Positions 39,701-48,464 of a stretch of DNA of 57,016 bases are shown here, piece after piece. Below the pieces are notes generated by a model, which was given only the letters and a program-made list of their open reading frames with translations, did no database searches and was not told the DNA's origin. The stretch comes from Gammaproteobacteria bacterium. Lineage in GTDB: Bacteria; Pseudomonadota; Gammaproteobacteria; JADZEE01. Position 1 is the stretch's first letter, and each line of letters opens with the position of its first letter. A program made the translations under genes and the position numbers. The stretch lies in NCBI GenBank assembly GCA_020850735.1, contig JADZEE010000081.1, forward strand, positions 1 through 57,016, written 5' to 3'.

Positions 39701-40081
39701 TCACGCCGACGACTCGACGAAGTGCCGGTAGGCGTCCTCGCTCATCAGGCCGTCGAGCTCGCCGGTGTCGGCGAGCCGGATGCGCACGAACCAGCCCGCG
39801 TCGGTCGGCGCCTGGTTGACCAGCTCCGGCGCCTCCGTGAGGCGCTCGTTGACGGCGACCACGGTGCCGCTCGCGGGCAGCTTGACGTCGGCGGCCGCTT
39901 TCACGGATTCCACCACGCAGGCGTCGTCACCGCGCGCGAACTCGCGCCCGATCGCGGGCAGCTCGACGTAGACGACGTCGCCGAGCTGCTCCTGGGCGAA
40001 ATCGGTGATGCCGACCGTCGCAGTGCCGTCGGCCTCGACGCGGATCCATTCGTGATCCTCGGTAAAACGCAGTTCACTCAT
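39701..40081 (-). CDS. gcvH: Glycine cleavage system H protein
   Basis: 126 aa lipoyl-carrier protein. The lipoylated lysine is Lys61 in [14 protein letters not shown]; flanking [10 protein letters not shown] and [19 protein letters not shown] are conserved. It carries the aminomethyl group between GcvP and GcvT. Eleven nt separate it from gcvT and 25 nt from gcvP. Confidence 0.97.
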   Translation of the reverse strand: MSELRFTEDHEWIRVEADGTATVGITDFAQEQLGDVVYVELPAIGREFARGDDACVVESVKAAADVKLPASGTVVAVNERLTEAPELVNQAPTDAGWFVRIRLADTGELDGLMSEDAYRHFVESSA

Positions 40082-40092
40082 CGTTCGGTTCC

Positions 40093-41235
40093 TCAGGCAG
40101 ATGACGGGCGCTGGTAGCGATGCGGGACGAACGGCAGCGGCACGACGGTCAGCGGCCGGGGTGCGCCCCGGACGAGCGCCGCGAGCCGGGTGTCCGGCGC
40201 CGCCTGCGCCGCGGTGACGTAACCCATCGCGACGGGTGCGTCGACGCTGGCGCCGAACGTGCCGCTGGTGACGCGTCCGATCTCGGCGCCTTCGGCGTCG
40301 ACGATCGGCGTGTCCGCGCGCACCGGCGCACGGCCTTGCGGCCGCAGTCCGACGCGCCGGCGAGCCGGCCCGTGTTGCAGCTCGGCCAGGATCGGCGCCG
40401 CACCCGGGAAACCACCGGGCCGGGCACCGTCGCGGCGCCGCGCCCGGCCGATCACGAAATCGAGACCGGCCTCGACCGGCGTCGTGTGCTCGTCGAGGTC
40501 GTGGCCGTACAGCGGCAGGCCGGCCTCGAGGCGCAGTGAATCGCGCGCGCCGAGCCCGGCCGGCTCGACTTCGACCTCGGCCAGCAGGCGCCTGGCGAGG
40601 CGCTCGGCATCGCCGGCGTCGGCGAGGATCTCGAAACCGTCTTCGCCGGTGTAGCCCGACCGCGACACGCTGCAGGCAACGCCGGCGACGCGCGTGTCGA
40701 TCACGTGCATGAAAAACTCCGGCAGCCGCGCAGCCAACCGTGCCAGCACCCGCGCCGACGCCGGCCCCTGGAGTGCGAGCAACGCGCGGCCGGCGAGCAC
40801 GTTCACGGCGCAGATCGCGCCGAGCTTCGTGGTCAGCCAGGCGATGTCGGCGTCCTTGACGGCCGCGTTGATCACCAGCTCGAGGTAATCACCACGATTG
40901 GCGACGATGATGTCGTCACGGATCCCGCCCTGCTCATTGGTCAGCACGGTGTAGCGCAGGCGCCCGACGGGCAGTGCGAGCAGATCCGCCGGTACCAGCG
41001 CCTCGAGCGCCGCCGCCGCGCCGGCGCCGGCGAGGCGCACCAGGCCCATGTGCGAGACGTCGAACAGGGACGCGCCACGGCGGGTGTGCGCGTGTTCGTG
41101 CAGGATCCCGGCCGGGAAACTGACCGGCAGCAGGTAACCCGCGAACGGCACCAGTTTGGCGCCGAGCTCGGTGTGCAGGTCGTACAGCGGGGTGCGCTGC
41201 ACACCGGTTTCCCGATCGACGGTGGTGGTGGTCAC
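40093..41235 (-). CDS. gcvT: Glycine cleavage T protein (aminomethyltransferase)
   Basis: 380 aa from GTG 41235; another GTG at 41202 would start 9 residues nearer the conserved RTPLYDLHTELGAKLVPFAGY. Conserved SLFDVSHMG, LTNEQGGIRDDIIV, SRSGYTGEDGFEI and SLRLEAGLPLYGHD are present. It releases ammonia and makes methylene-tetrahydrofolate. The GTG overlaps the stop codon of a 27-codon leader ORF (GTGA), so its weak ribosome-binding site may rely on coupling. First structural gene of the gcv operon. Confidence 0.93.
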   Translation of the reverse strand: MTTTTVDRETGVQRTPLYDLHTELGAKLVPFAGYLLPVSFPAGILHEHAHTRRGASLFDVSHMGLVRLAGAGAAAALEALVPADLLALPVGRLRYTVLTNEQGGIRDDIIVANRGDYLELVINAAVKDADIAWLTTKLGAICAVNVLAGRALLALQGPASARVLARLAARLPEFFMHVIDTRVAGVACSVSRSGYTGEDGFEILADAGDAERLARRLLAEVEVEPAGLGARDSLRLEAGLPLYGHDLDEHTTPVEAGLDFVIGRARRRDGARPGGFPGAAPILAELQHGPARRRVGLRPQGRAPVRADTPIVDAEGAEIGRVTSGTFGASVDAPVAMGYVTAAQAAPDTRLAALVRGAPRPLTVVPLPFVPHRYQRPSSA

Positions 41236-41315
41236 GACCTGGCGGGCCCGCAGCCTGCCCGCTGGACGCCGTTCGGCTGCGGGCACGGCAGAAACGGCAC
41301 GTGGGCGAGCATCAC
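41232..41315 (-). CDS. Possible 27-aa leader peptide upstream of gcvT
   Basis: GTG 41315 (or ATG 41312) follows the GAGGAG of the shared serC/gcvT leader at the same distance as the serC ATG does. The frame is open for 27 codons (VMLAHVPFLPC...) and ends with TGA overlapping the GTG of gcvT. There is no glycine or serine run, so amino-acid attenuation is not obvious. It could be a real leader peptide or simply a coupling device. Inference from position and overlap. Confidence 0.4.
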   Translation of the reverse strand: MMLAHVPFLPCPQPNGVQRAGCGPARS

Positions 41316-41343
41316 AATCAGGGCATCTCCTCAATTGATGAAG
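41316..41343 (-). promoter_or_regulatory. gcvT-operon leader element shared with serC
   Basis: 28 nt in transcript sense: CTTCATCAATTGAGGAG then ATGCCCTGATT, nearly identical to the block before serC (35909-35937). It contains the only strong Shine-Dalgarno (GAGGAG) in the gcvT leader and an 8-bp palindrome TCAATTGA. Confidence 0.6.
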
Positions 41344-41363
41344 TTCGCGATTCGAGGCGCGCC

Positions 41364-41391
41364 ATTGTAGAACGGGCCTCCCGCCTGTCAA
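41364..41391 (-). promoter_or_regulatory. Promoter of the gcvTHP operon
   Basis: On the minus strand, TTGACA (41391-41386), 16-nt spacer, TACAAT (41369-41364): near-consensus sigma70. Predicted start near 41357, about 42 nt before the leader ORF. Confidence 0.75.
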
Positions 41392-41576
41392 CGCGCGCCG
41401 CGTTCGCACCCCTGCCACGCATTGCAGTCACGTCCCGGCCGCGCCATGCTAGCGGCGCCGATCGGCCCGCACGTCGCGGGCGTATGTGGCGACGTGCCGG
41501 GGCGGCGGCCCTGTTTCGGGATCGCCGTACGATCGGCGCCGGCGGTCACACACCATCCATCGGGGAGAATGAAGGA

Positions 41577-42182
41577 ATGATCAAGATCTACGGTCAGATG
41601 ATGTCGCGCGCACCGCGCTGCCTGTGGTTGCTCGAGGAAGCGGGCGTCCCCTACCAGCACGTGCCGGTCAATCAGCAGGCGGGCGAGGCGCAGAAGCCCG
41701 AGTTTCTCGCCATCAATCCGAACGGCAAGGTGCCGGCGCTCGAGGACGGCGACGTCAAACTGTTCGAGTCGATGGCCATCAACCTGTACCTGGGCCGCAA
41801 GTACGGCAAGGATCTGTGGCCAGCGTCGGAAGCCGACCAGGCGCGCGCGATCCAGTGGAGCTTCTGGGGCATGACCGAGATCGAGCCCCCGCTGATCACC
41901 ATCCTCGTGCAGCAGATGTTCACGCCCGACGACCAGAAGATGCCGGACCGGATCGAGGACGCCAAAGCCTCGCTGCCGCGCCCGCTCAAGGTGCTCGAGG
42001 ATCACCTCAAGAACCGGTCTTATCTGCTCGGCGACAAGTTCACCGTCGCGGATCTGAACCTCGCCTCGATCTTCATGCTCGTGAATTACGTGAAATACGA
42101 TCTGTCGCCCTACCCGAACGTACAGAAATGGCTCGGTGCCTGCCTCGGCCGCCCGGCGCTGGCGAAGCTGACGCAATCCTGA
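41577..42182 (+). CDS. Glutathione S-transferase family protein
   Basis: 201 aa with AGGA before ATG 41577. The thioredoxin-like N-terminal domain (IKIYGQMMSRAPRCLWLLEEAG, NPNGKVPALEDGD, FESMAINLYL with the conserved Glu-Ser for glutathione) is followed by an all-helical domain with DKFTVADLNLASIF (N-capping Asp). Likely glutathione-dependent detoxification; substrate unknown. Divergent from the gcv operon. The 341 nt between the starts hold the gcv promoter and leader. Confidence 0.88.
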   Translation: MIKIYGQMMSRAPRCLWLLEEAGVPYQHVPVNQQAGEAQKPEFLAINPNGKVPALEDGDVKLFESMAINLYLGRKYGKDLWPASEADQARAIQWSFWGMTEIEPPLITILVQQMFTPDDQKMPDRIEDAKASLPRPLKVLEDHLKNRSYLLGDKFTVADLNLASIFMLVNYVKYDLSPYPNVQKWLGACLGRPALAKLTQS

Positions 42183-42425
42183 CCGGCCCGCCGCCGGGCC
42201 GGATCCTCATGCGGTTCGCCGGCCGTGGCGGCGCCGCCACGCCAACGTGTCGGGATTGTTTACACGAGCGCCCCGGTGAAAATCGGCCTGAATCAACATG
42301 GCATTATTTTCATTGAGGATTTTCCGGTTGGCATCGCGCGTGCTTGGATCCGGGTGCTCCGTGGTTGGTCTCGTATCAGTCGTGCGAACGGCCGCCACGG
42401 CGGCAATGTGTTGTGCTCATGGTTG

Positions 42426-42450
42426 CCCCGCTTCGGCGGGGTCTTTTTTT
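42426..42450 (+). terminator. Strong Rho-independent terminator
   Basis: CCCCGC-TTCG-GCGGGG stem-loop (42426-42441) followed by TCTTTTTTT. It lies 244 nt after the GST stop, just before the convergent dnaE2 end. The stretch 42183-42425 has no convincing gene; it may be a long 3' UTR or a small RNA gene. Confidence 0.85.
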
Positions 42451-42466
42451 CGCCGTCCGGCCCGCC

Positions 42467-45400
42467 TCAATGAAAATCGCGTGAGCGGCTGAGCAGGCGC
42501 CCGAGCAGGTGGGAGTGATCTTCGAGACGTCCGGCGACGACGTGGATCACCCCGGCCTCGCGCTGCACCTCGCCGGCGACACCGAGCAGGCGCGCGCCGA
42601 GCAACTCGCGGCGCTGGGCGTCGACCAGCGAACGCCAGACGATCAGGTTGGTGTGACCGGTCTCGTCCTCGAGCGTCACGAACACGACCCCGGTAGCCGT
42701 ACCCGGCCGCTGGCGCAGGATCACCAGCCCGGCCGTGCGGACCGGCGTGCCATGGGCCAGGCGACCGATCTGCGCCGCGCTGAGCATGCCCAGCCGCCGC
42801 AATCGTCGCCGCAACAGCGCGAGCGGATGGCGACCGAGGGTCAGGCCGAGCCGGTCGTAGTCGGCGACGATGTCCTCGCCTTCCGTCGGCCGGCGCAACA
42901 GCGGCTCGGCTTCGGCGATCGCAAGCGCCAGATCCGCCGTCACGGGCAGCGGACGCCCGTTCGCACCACCCCCCTCAGCCTCGTTTCCCGCGCCGGTCTC
43001 GCGGCGCGGACCTCGCACCTGTCCCCTGCCCGGGCGGGCAGCGGCACCGAGCACGTCCCAGCGGGCCCGATGGCGGTGTCCGGCGAGCGCGCGCAAGGCG
43101 CCGGCGGCGGCGAGCACATCGAGATCCCTGCGCTCGAGCCCGGCCCGCGCGGCGAGATCGTCCACGTCCACGAAGGGCGCCTGCCCGCGCGCGGCGACGA
43201 GCCGCTCCACGCCGACACGCGACACCCCCCGCACCAGCCGCAACCCCAGCCGCAGCGCCATCACCCCCGGAAAACCGGGGTCAGAGTCGAATTTCTCTTC
43301 GACTGGGAAGCCCGCCGCTGCAGCGACGGGAAAATGCGACTCTGACCCCGGTTTTCCGGGTCTTTCCAGGGCGCAATCCCAGGCGCTGACAGTGACGTCG
43401 GCGGGGCGGATCTCGACGCCGTGGCGACGGGCGTCGGCGACGAGCTGGGCGGGCGCGTAAAAACCCATGGGCTGGCTGTTGAGCAACGCTGCGGTGAAGG
43501 CGGCCGGCTCGTGGCACTTGAGCCAGGCCGAGACGTAGGCGAGCAGCGCGAAGCTGGCGGCATGCGACTCGGGGAAACCGTACTCCCCGAAGCCGAGGAT
43601 CTGCTGGTAGATACGCTCGGCGAACTCCTGCGTGTAGCCGCGCACACCCATGCCCTCGACCAGCCGGGCGCGAAACTTCTCCAGGCCGCCGTTGCGCCGC
43701 CAGGTGGCCATCGAGCGGCGCAGCAGATCCGCCTCGCCGGGCGAGAAACCCGCCGCCACCATCGCGAGCTTGATCACCTGCTCCTGGAACAGCGGCACAC
43801 CGAGCGTGCGCGCGAGGACCTCGCGCACCTCCTCGCTGGGATAAGTCACCGGCTCGAGGCCGTCCCGCCGGCGCAGGTACGGATGCACCATCTCGCCCTG
43901 GATCGGCCCCGGTCGGATGATCGCCACCTCGATGACGAGATCGTAATAGCAGCGCGGTTTCAACCGCGGCAGCATCGCCATCTGTGCACGCGATTCGATC
44001 TGGAACACACCGATGGTGTCAGCGCGCTGGATCATGGCGTAGGTGGCCGGATCCTCGGCCGGCACCGATGCGAGCGTCAGCCGCCGCCCGCTGTAGTCCG
44101 CGATCAGGTCGAAACTCCTGCGGATCGCGCTCAGCATACCCAGACACAGGCAGTCGAACTTGAGCAGACCGAGCGCATCGAGATCGTCCTTATCCCATTG
44201 GATCACGGTGCGTTCGGGCATGGCCGCGTTCTCGATCGGCACGAGCTGCGACAGCGGGCCACGCGCGATGACCATGCCACCGACGTGTTGCGAGAGATGG
44301 CGCGGGAACCGGAGCAGCGTCGCCACCAGCCACCGCAGTCGCACCAGGACCGGGCTGTCCGGATCGAGACCAACCTCGCGCAACCGCGCGGAAAAACCGG
44401 GGTCAGAGTCGGATTTCTCCCCGACACACACACCTTGATTCCCATCGGTCAGGAAATTCGACTCTGACCCCGGTTTTTCCGGTTTTTTTATGGTTTTTAC
44501 GTCCCACCAGTGCAGGTTTTTGGCCAGACGGTCGACCTGCCCGGCGCTCATGCCGAGGGCCTTGCCGACGTCGCGGATGGCGCTGCGCAGCCGGTAGGTG
44601 ATGACGGTCGCCGCGAGCGCGGCCCGATCGCGGCCGTAGCGGGCGTAGACGAACTGGATGACCTCCTCGCGGCGTTCGTGCTCGAAATCGACGTCGATGT
44701 CGGGCGGCTCGTTGCGCTCTTTGGAGATGAACCGCTCGAACAGCATCTCCATGCGCGCCGGATCCACCTCGGTGATGCCGAGCGCGAAACACACTGCCGA
44801 GTTGGCTGCCGAGCCGCGACCCTGGCACAGGATGCCGCGCCCGCGCGCGAAGACGACGATGTCGTGCACGGTGAGAAAGAACGCCTCGTAACCGAGCTCG
44901 GCGATGAGCGCGAGCTCGTGATCGATCAGCCGGCGCACTTTCGCCAGCATACCCTGCGGCCAGCGCCGCTGCGCACCGGCCTCGGTCAGATGCCGCAGCC
45001 AGCTCGACGGCGTCTCGCCGGCAGGCACGAGCTCGCGCGGATACTCGTAGCGCAGCTCCTCGAGGGAGAAGCGACACAGTCCGGCAACGTGCACGCTCTC
45101 CTCGAGCAGCGCCGGCGGATACAGGCGCGCCAGCCGGCTGCGGGCGCGCAGGTGCCGCTCGCCGTTGGCAAACAGCGCGTGACCGGCCTGCGCCAGCGGT
45201 GTGCCGACGCGAATGGCGGTGAGAGTGTCCTGGAGCAGGCGCCGGCCGCGCACGTGCATGTGCACGTCACCGGCGGCGACGAGCGGCAGACCGCTCGCGC
45301 GTCCGAGCGCCTCCAGAGCGGTCAGCCAGGCCTCGTCATCCGCTTCCAGCATCCGCTCGACGGCGATCCAGGCACGGCCGGGGAAGCACCCGGCGAGCCA

Positions 45401-45910
45401 GCGGGCGTGAGCAAGCGCTGCCGGGGCCTGGCCTCGGCTGGGTGGTGCAACCATCACGCCCGCAGGCTGCGTGCACCGGCGTGGCGTGGCCGGATCCCCG
45501 GCCGCGTGCCCTGCGCCCCGCCCGTCCGGAAGCAACAGCGCGACACAACCCGGCAGACCGTCCTCCAGATCCGCCCGCACGAGGTGATACCCGCCCTTGG
45601 CGCTGCGCCGCCGGCCGCGGGTGATGAGCGCAGAGAGATTGCCGTAACCGATCCGATCGGTCGCGAGCAGGACGAGCGCCGGCCCGTCCGCGAGCCGGAT
45701 CTCGCTGCCGACGATGAGCGCGAAACCCCGCGCCCGCGCCGCGACGTGAGCACGGACGATGCCGGCGAGCGAGCACTCGTCGGTCAGGGCGAGCGCGCGG
45801 TAGCCGAGCGCGGCGGCGTGCTCGACCAGCTCCTGCGGGTGCGAGGCGCCGCGCAGAAAGCTGAAATTGGACAGCGCGTGCAGCTCGGCATAAGCGGGGG
45901 GCGTGGACAT
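42467..45910 (-). CDS. dnaE2: Error-prone DNA polymerase DnaE2 (ImuC)
   Basis: 1147 aa, longer than the usual 1,030-1,080. PHP domain at the N-terminus ([18 protein letters not shown]), then the C-family polymerase with [21 protein letters not shown] and the catalytic PDIDVDF (403-409), tau-like and OB-fold parts at the C-terminus ([29 protein letters not shown]). It works with ImuA and ImuB in SOS mutagenesis. A LexA box lies 28 nt upstream of the start. Two in-frame palindromic elements add about 31 residues at 477-507 and about 32 at 851-882. Confidence 0.95.
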   Translation of the reverse strand: MSTPPAYAELHALSNFSFLRGASHPQELVEHAAALGYRALALTDECSLAGIVRAHVAARARGFALIVGSEIRLADGPALVLLATDRIGYGNLSALITRGRRRSAKGGYHLVRADLEDGLPGCVALLLPDGRGAGHAAGDPATPRRCTQPAGVMVAPPSRGQAPAALAHARWLAGCFPGRAWIAVERMLEADDEAWLTALEALGRASGLPLVAAGDVHMHVRGRRLLQDTLTAIRVGTPLAQAGHALFANGERHLRARSRLARLYPPALLEESVHVAGLCRFSLEELRYEYPRELVPAGETPSSWLRHLTEAGAQRRWPQGMLAKVRRLIDHELALIAELGYEAFFLTVHDIVVFARGRGILCQGRGSAANSAVCFALGITEVDPARMEMLFERFISKERNEPPDIDVDFEHERREEVIQFVYARYGRDRAALAATVITYRLRSAIRDVGKALGMSAGQVDRLAKNLHWWDVKTIKKPEKPGSESNFLTDGNQGVCVGEKSDSDPGFSARLREVGLDPDSPVLVRLRWLVATLLRFPRHLSQHVGGMVIARGPLSQLVPIENAAMPERTVIQWDKDDLDALGLLKFDCLCLGMLSAIRRSFDLIADYSGRRLTLASVPAEDPATYAMIQRADTIGVFQIESRAQMAMLPRLKPRCYYDLVIEVAIIRPGPIQGEMVHPYLRRRDGLEPVTYPSEEVREVLARTLGVPLFQEQVIKLAMVAAGFSPGEADLLRRSMATWRRNGGLEKFRARLVEGMGVRGYTQEFAERIYQQILGFGEYGFPESHAASFALLAYVSAWLKCHEPAAFTAALLNSQPMGFYAPAQLVADARRHGVEIRPADVTVSAWDCALERPGKPGSESHFPVAAAAGFPVEEKFDSDPGFPGVMALRLGLRLVRGVSRVGVERLVAARGQAPFVDVDDLAARAGLERRDLDVLAAAGALRALAGHRHRARWDVLGAAARPGRGQVRGPRRETGAGNEAEGGGANGRPLPVTADLALAIAEAEPLLRRPTEGEDIVADYDRLGLTLGRHPLALLRRRLRRLGMLSAAQIGRLAHGTPVRTAGLVILRQRPGTATGVVFVTLEDETGHTNLIVWRSLVDAQRRELLGARLLGVAGEVQREAGVIHVVAGRLEDHSHLLGRLLSRSRDFH
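43266..43360. repeat. Palindromic element, copy B, in frame inside dnaE2
   Basis: Inverted arms 43266-43289 and 43337-43360 with core CCGGGGTCAGAGTCG. Read with dnaE2 it encodes [10 protein letters not shown]...[12 protein letters not shown] (codons 851-882), bridging DCALER and [10 protein letters not shown]. The reading phase is the same as in copy C. Confidence 0.85.
44390..44480. repeat. Palindromic element, copy C, in frame inside dnaE2
   Basis: Perfect 21-bp inverted arms 44390-44410 and 44460-44480, with one mismatch in the inner extension. Read with dnaE2 it encodes [10 protein letters not shown]...[11 protein letters not shown] (codons 477-507), between [14 protein letters not shown] and [13 protein letters not shown], which are adjacent in ordinary DnaE2 proteins apart from a short linker. 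Confidence 0.85.
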
Positions 45911-45937
45911 CGGCGTGCGACAGGCACCATCGGATAA

Positions 45938-45953
45938 CTGTATTTATATACAG
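45938..45953 (-). promoter_or_regulatory. LexA box upstream of dnaE2
   Basis: CTGTATTTATATACAG: perfect CTGT-N8-ACAG, 27 nt before the dnaE2 start. It is the exact reverse complement of the box before intI. TATAAA inside the box can serve as -10 for dnaE2 transcription. Confidence 0.9.
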
Positions 45954-46279
45954 GATTCGGCACCGGACGGCCAGCTGCCGGCCGGATACCGCCCGCGCCG
46001 CGGTCCGGCCGCCGATCGGACACGCCGCCCCGGCGCGCAGCACGGTCCCGCCGGCCCCGCCGCCGCCGTCCTGTCCGGCTTGCGCTGCGTCACGTAACCC
46101 GCGCACGACGCTCGACATCGCACCGCACAACTGCCAGACTTTGCCGCGAAGTTTCCGGCGCGAGGGGGCGGATCTGCCGTTCCGGCCGCTTTCCAGGCCG
46201 GTGGCGAGAACCGTATCGTTCCCCTTCCCCGGCAACGACAGGTCGTATTCGGGTAGGCAACGTAGGAGATGCAAACAAC
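45954..46279. other. Intergenic region between dnaE2 and the DUF992 gene
   Basis: 326 nt, very GC-rich, with no ORF of coding character. It must carry the promoter of the DUF992 gene, but I see no convincing -35/-10 pair. TAGGAGA just before 46280 is the ribosome-binding site of that gene. Confidence 0.5.
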
Positions 46280-46771
46280 ATGAAGCTTGCTAACAAAGTC
46301 ACGCTGGCGGCAGCGGTCGCGCTGCTGGCCGCAGCGGGTCAGGGTGTCATGGCGCAGGAAGGTGTGAAGCTCGGTGTCATCGAGTGCAGTGTCGTTCCGG
46401 GCTCACGCGTCAACCTGCTCATCCGCTCGACGGCCGACGTCACGTGCACCTTCAACAACCAGGGCACGATGGAGAAGTACAAGGGTGAGACCGGCATCGC
46501 GCTGGGTCTGGATCTCTCCTTCAAGCAGAACGAAAAGATCTCCTTCGCCGTCATCGGCGCGGTGGACGACGTGAAGCCGGGCGCGCACGCGCTGCGCGGC
46601 AAGTTCGTCGGCGGCGAAGCCTCCGCGGCGGCCGGCGTCGGCGTGGGCGCCAAGGCGCTCGTCGGCGGCAGCAACAAGAACGTCGCGCTGCAGCCGCTCG
46701 CGGTCGAGACCAGCACCGGTCTCGGCGTTTCCGGCGGTCTCGCCTTCCTGTACCTGGAACCGGCCGAGTAA
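46280..46771 (+). CDS. DUF992 secreted protein
   Basis: 163 aa with strong ribosome-binding site and signal peptide (MKLANKVTLAAAVALLAAAGQGVMAQ). The DUF992 pattern is clear: LGVIECSVVPGSRVNLLIRSTADVTCTF, YKGETGIALGLDLSF, and a Gly/Ala-rich C-terminus with GVGVGAKALVGGSNKNVALQPLAVE. The two cysteines may form a disulfide. The family is frequent in Alphaproteobacteria and lacks a known function. A terminator follows. Confidence 0.87.
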   Translation: MKLANKVTLAAAVALLAAAGQGVMAQEGVKLGVIECSVVPGSRVNLLIRSTADVTCTFNNQGTMEKYKGETGIALGLDLSFKQNEKISFAVIGAVDDVKPGAHALRGKFVGGEASAAAGVGVGAKALVGGSNKNVALQPLAVETSTGLGVSGGLAFLYLEPAE

Positions 46772-46799
46772 GCCCGAGACCCTCGCGGTTGACGGGATG

Positions 46800-46823
46800 A
46801 AGGGGCCTTCGGGCCCCTTTATT
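46800..46823 (+). terminator. Rho-independent terminator after the DUF992 gene
   Basis: AAGGGGCC-TTCG-GGCCCCTT stem-loop followed by TATT. 28 nt after the stop codon. Confidence 0.85.
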
Positions 46824-46901
46824 CCGGGTCCGGCGCGCCCGCACCCGCCCGAGCGCCTGCACCGCGCTTCAGCCGGCGCCGTCCGGGCCGCTATCCCGGG
46901 C

Positions 46902-47381
46902 ATGAGCAACCGTGTCCGCACGATCCCGCGCCTCGCCGGCGCCACCCTCGCCGCTGCGCTGGCCGCCGCGCCGATCCATGCCCAGGAACCATTCGCCGGC
47001 ATCGAGATGGCGCAGCACCCGCTCCGCCTCACGGATCTGAAGGCCGCCGCGAGGACCACCGCCGCCGGCCTGACGTCGATCCCGAACGGCCCGCAGGTCG
47101 CCGTGGTGACGCCGGACGATCTGGCCCGGTCCTGCGAAGAGCTGTACTACGAGCGCACCGTGCTCATGCAGCGCACGAACTCGTTCGCGCCGGCCTATTA
47201 CGACGATCCGCGCAATCAGGCCGCGGCGTTCCTCGGTACGGTGTTCACACCCATGTACTACCTCATGGGCTATACCGCCTTCGAGTCCTACTACGACAGC
47301 CGGCGCGTGGAAGCGGTCAACCGCCGCCTCGACGCATTACGCCAGGTATCGGCCCAGAAGGATTGCTTCGTGCGGCGCTGA
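46902..47381 (+). CDS. Secreted hypothetical protein
   Basis: 159 aa from ATG 46902 with a signal peptide ending near AAPIHAQ. The mature part has a small domain with two cysteines (LARSCEELYYER, QKDCFVRR) and a hydrophobic segment FLGTVFTPMYYLMGYTAF that could insert in a membrane. No family recognised. Its last codons and stop form one arm of a 19-bp inverted repeat shared with the end of the convergent gene. Confidence 0.7.
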   Translation: MSNRVRTIPRLAGATLAAALAAAPIHAQEPFAGIEMAQHPLRLTDLKAAARTTAAGLTSIPNGPQVAVVTPDDLARSCEELYYERTVLMQRTNSFAPAYYDDPRNQAAAFLGTVFTPMYYLMGYTAFESYYDSRRVEAVNRRLDALRQVSAQKDCFVRR

Positions 47382-47497
47382 GGGCAACGTGTGCCGCGTC
47401 GTGCGCGGAGGATATCCGGTTCGCGGCCGCAGGCTGCACGCCCGCACCGCGGATGCCGGCATCGACGCCCGGCGCCCGCACGTTGCCCTCAGCGCCG
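47373..47497. repeat. 19-bp inverted repeat joining two convergent gene ends
   Basis: Perfect arms at 47373-47391 and 47479-47497 (CGGCGCTGAGGGCAACGTG and its complement), 87 nt apart. Each arm contains the last two codons (Arg-Arg) and the TGA stop of the gene running into it. Confidence 0.8.
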
Positions 47498-48256
47498 ATC
47501 GAGATTCCGCCACTGGCGCCAGAGCACGAGCGCGCCCCAGGCGAAGGCGGCGAGCATGAGCGCGATCGCGACGTTGTCGACCGCCGCAGCGAGCGGCTTG
47601 TCCCATTCCAGGCGGTTGAATTCACCGAGGATCTGCTGCCAGTCGTGCCGGCCGGGCGCCTCCCAGCCGCTCTTGCCACCGAGCAGCGTCAGCTCCATCG
47701 CCGTGGCGTCGGCGATGTAGGGCGCCACGTCCATCAGGCTCTGCGCCGTCCACCACAGGGCGACCGCGGCGGCAAAGGTGTTCCGGTACTTGAGCAGGAA
47801 CACCCCGAGCACGATGAGCGGCATCAGCACCTGCGCGAGACTGCCACCGAGGTACATCATCACCCGCCCGAACGGACGGAAGATCAGGTGCCCGGTTTCG
47901 TGAAAGGGCAGATTGACCCGATGCAGGAAGCCCGGCTCCAGACCGAGCGTCTCGATGTCGACGGCGATGAAGTGCCACCCCCACGCGAGCAGGCCGACGA
48001 ACACCGCGACACGCGCCCAGAATTCGATCGGGTTGACGCGCTCGGGAACGTGCAGAAAAAGCTCGCGCAGACGCGCGCCGAGAACCCCCGCGGCGACGTC
48101 CACGCCCCCGCCGGCGGCCGCCGGCGCCGGGGTGGCGACGGCCAACTGCCGCTTCAGCCATTTCGCGTAGATGATGCCGCAGGCCGGACAACGGTCCGGC
48201 GCGCCGGGATCGGCCGCGTCGCGCTGGTGACCGCATTTCGGGCAGATCCGGTACAT
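47489..48256 (-). CDS. Membrane protein with zinc ribbon and HExxH motif
   Basis: 255 aa. The N-terminal zinc ribbon has C5-x2-C8 and C23-x2-C26 (CPKCGH...CPACG). About five membrane helices follow (around 82-100, 131-155, 160-178, 228-246). A possible metalloprotease motif H119-E-T-G-H123 sits just before a helix, as in membrane-embedded zinc peptidases of the M50 type. A second metal-binding Asp motif is not obvious, so activity is uncertain. No specific family recognised. Confidence 0.72.
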   Translation of the reverse strand: MYRICPKCGHQRDAADPGAPDRCPACGIIYAKWLKRQLAVATPAPAAAGGGVDVAAGVLGARLRELFLHVPERVNPIEFWARVAVFVGLLAWGWHFIAVDIETLGLEPGFLHRVNLPFHETGHLIFRPFGRVMMYLGGSLAQVLMPLIVLGVFLLKYRNTFAAAVALWWTAQSLMDVAPYIADATAMELTLLGGKSGWEAPGRHDWQQILGEFNRLEWDKPLAAAVDNVAIALMLAAFAWGALVLWRQWRNLDRR

Positions 48257-48464
48257 GGGCCGTTGCCGGTGAGCGTCGCGGCAGCCGCGCTAGCCGCGCT
48301 CGCGCCGCACACGCACGGTCGTGCAGCACGGCCCTGACGGGCGCCGGCTCGCAACGAAGAAACAATGCGCGGGCGCGCGCAAGCGGATCAATGCGCCCGC
48401 CCCATGTACACGCGGGCGCCCGCATGCGACGGACGGGCTCGTCCGCCGTAGCACCGCGGTGCGA

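Noticed and set aside
41316..41576. Glycine riboswitch upstream of gcvT
   Set aside because: The predicted transcript start (~41357) leaves only about 42 nt before the leader ORF, too short for a glycine aptamer, and no tandem aptamer core is visible.
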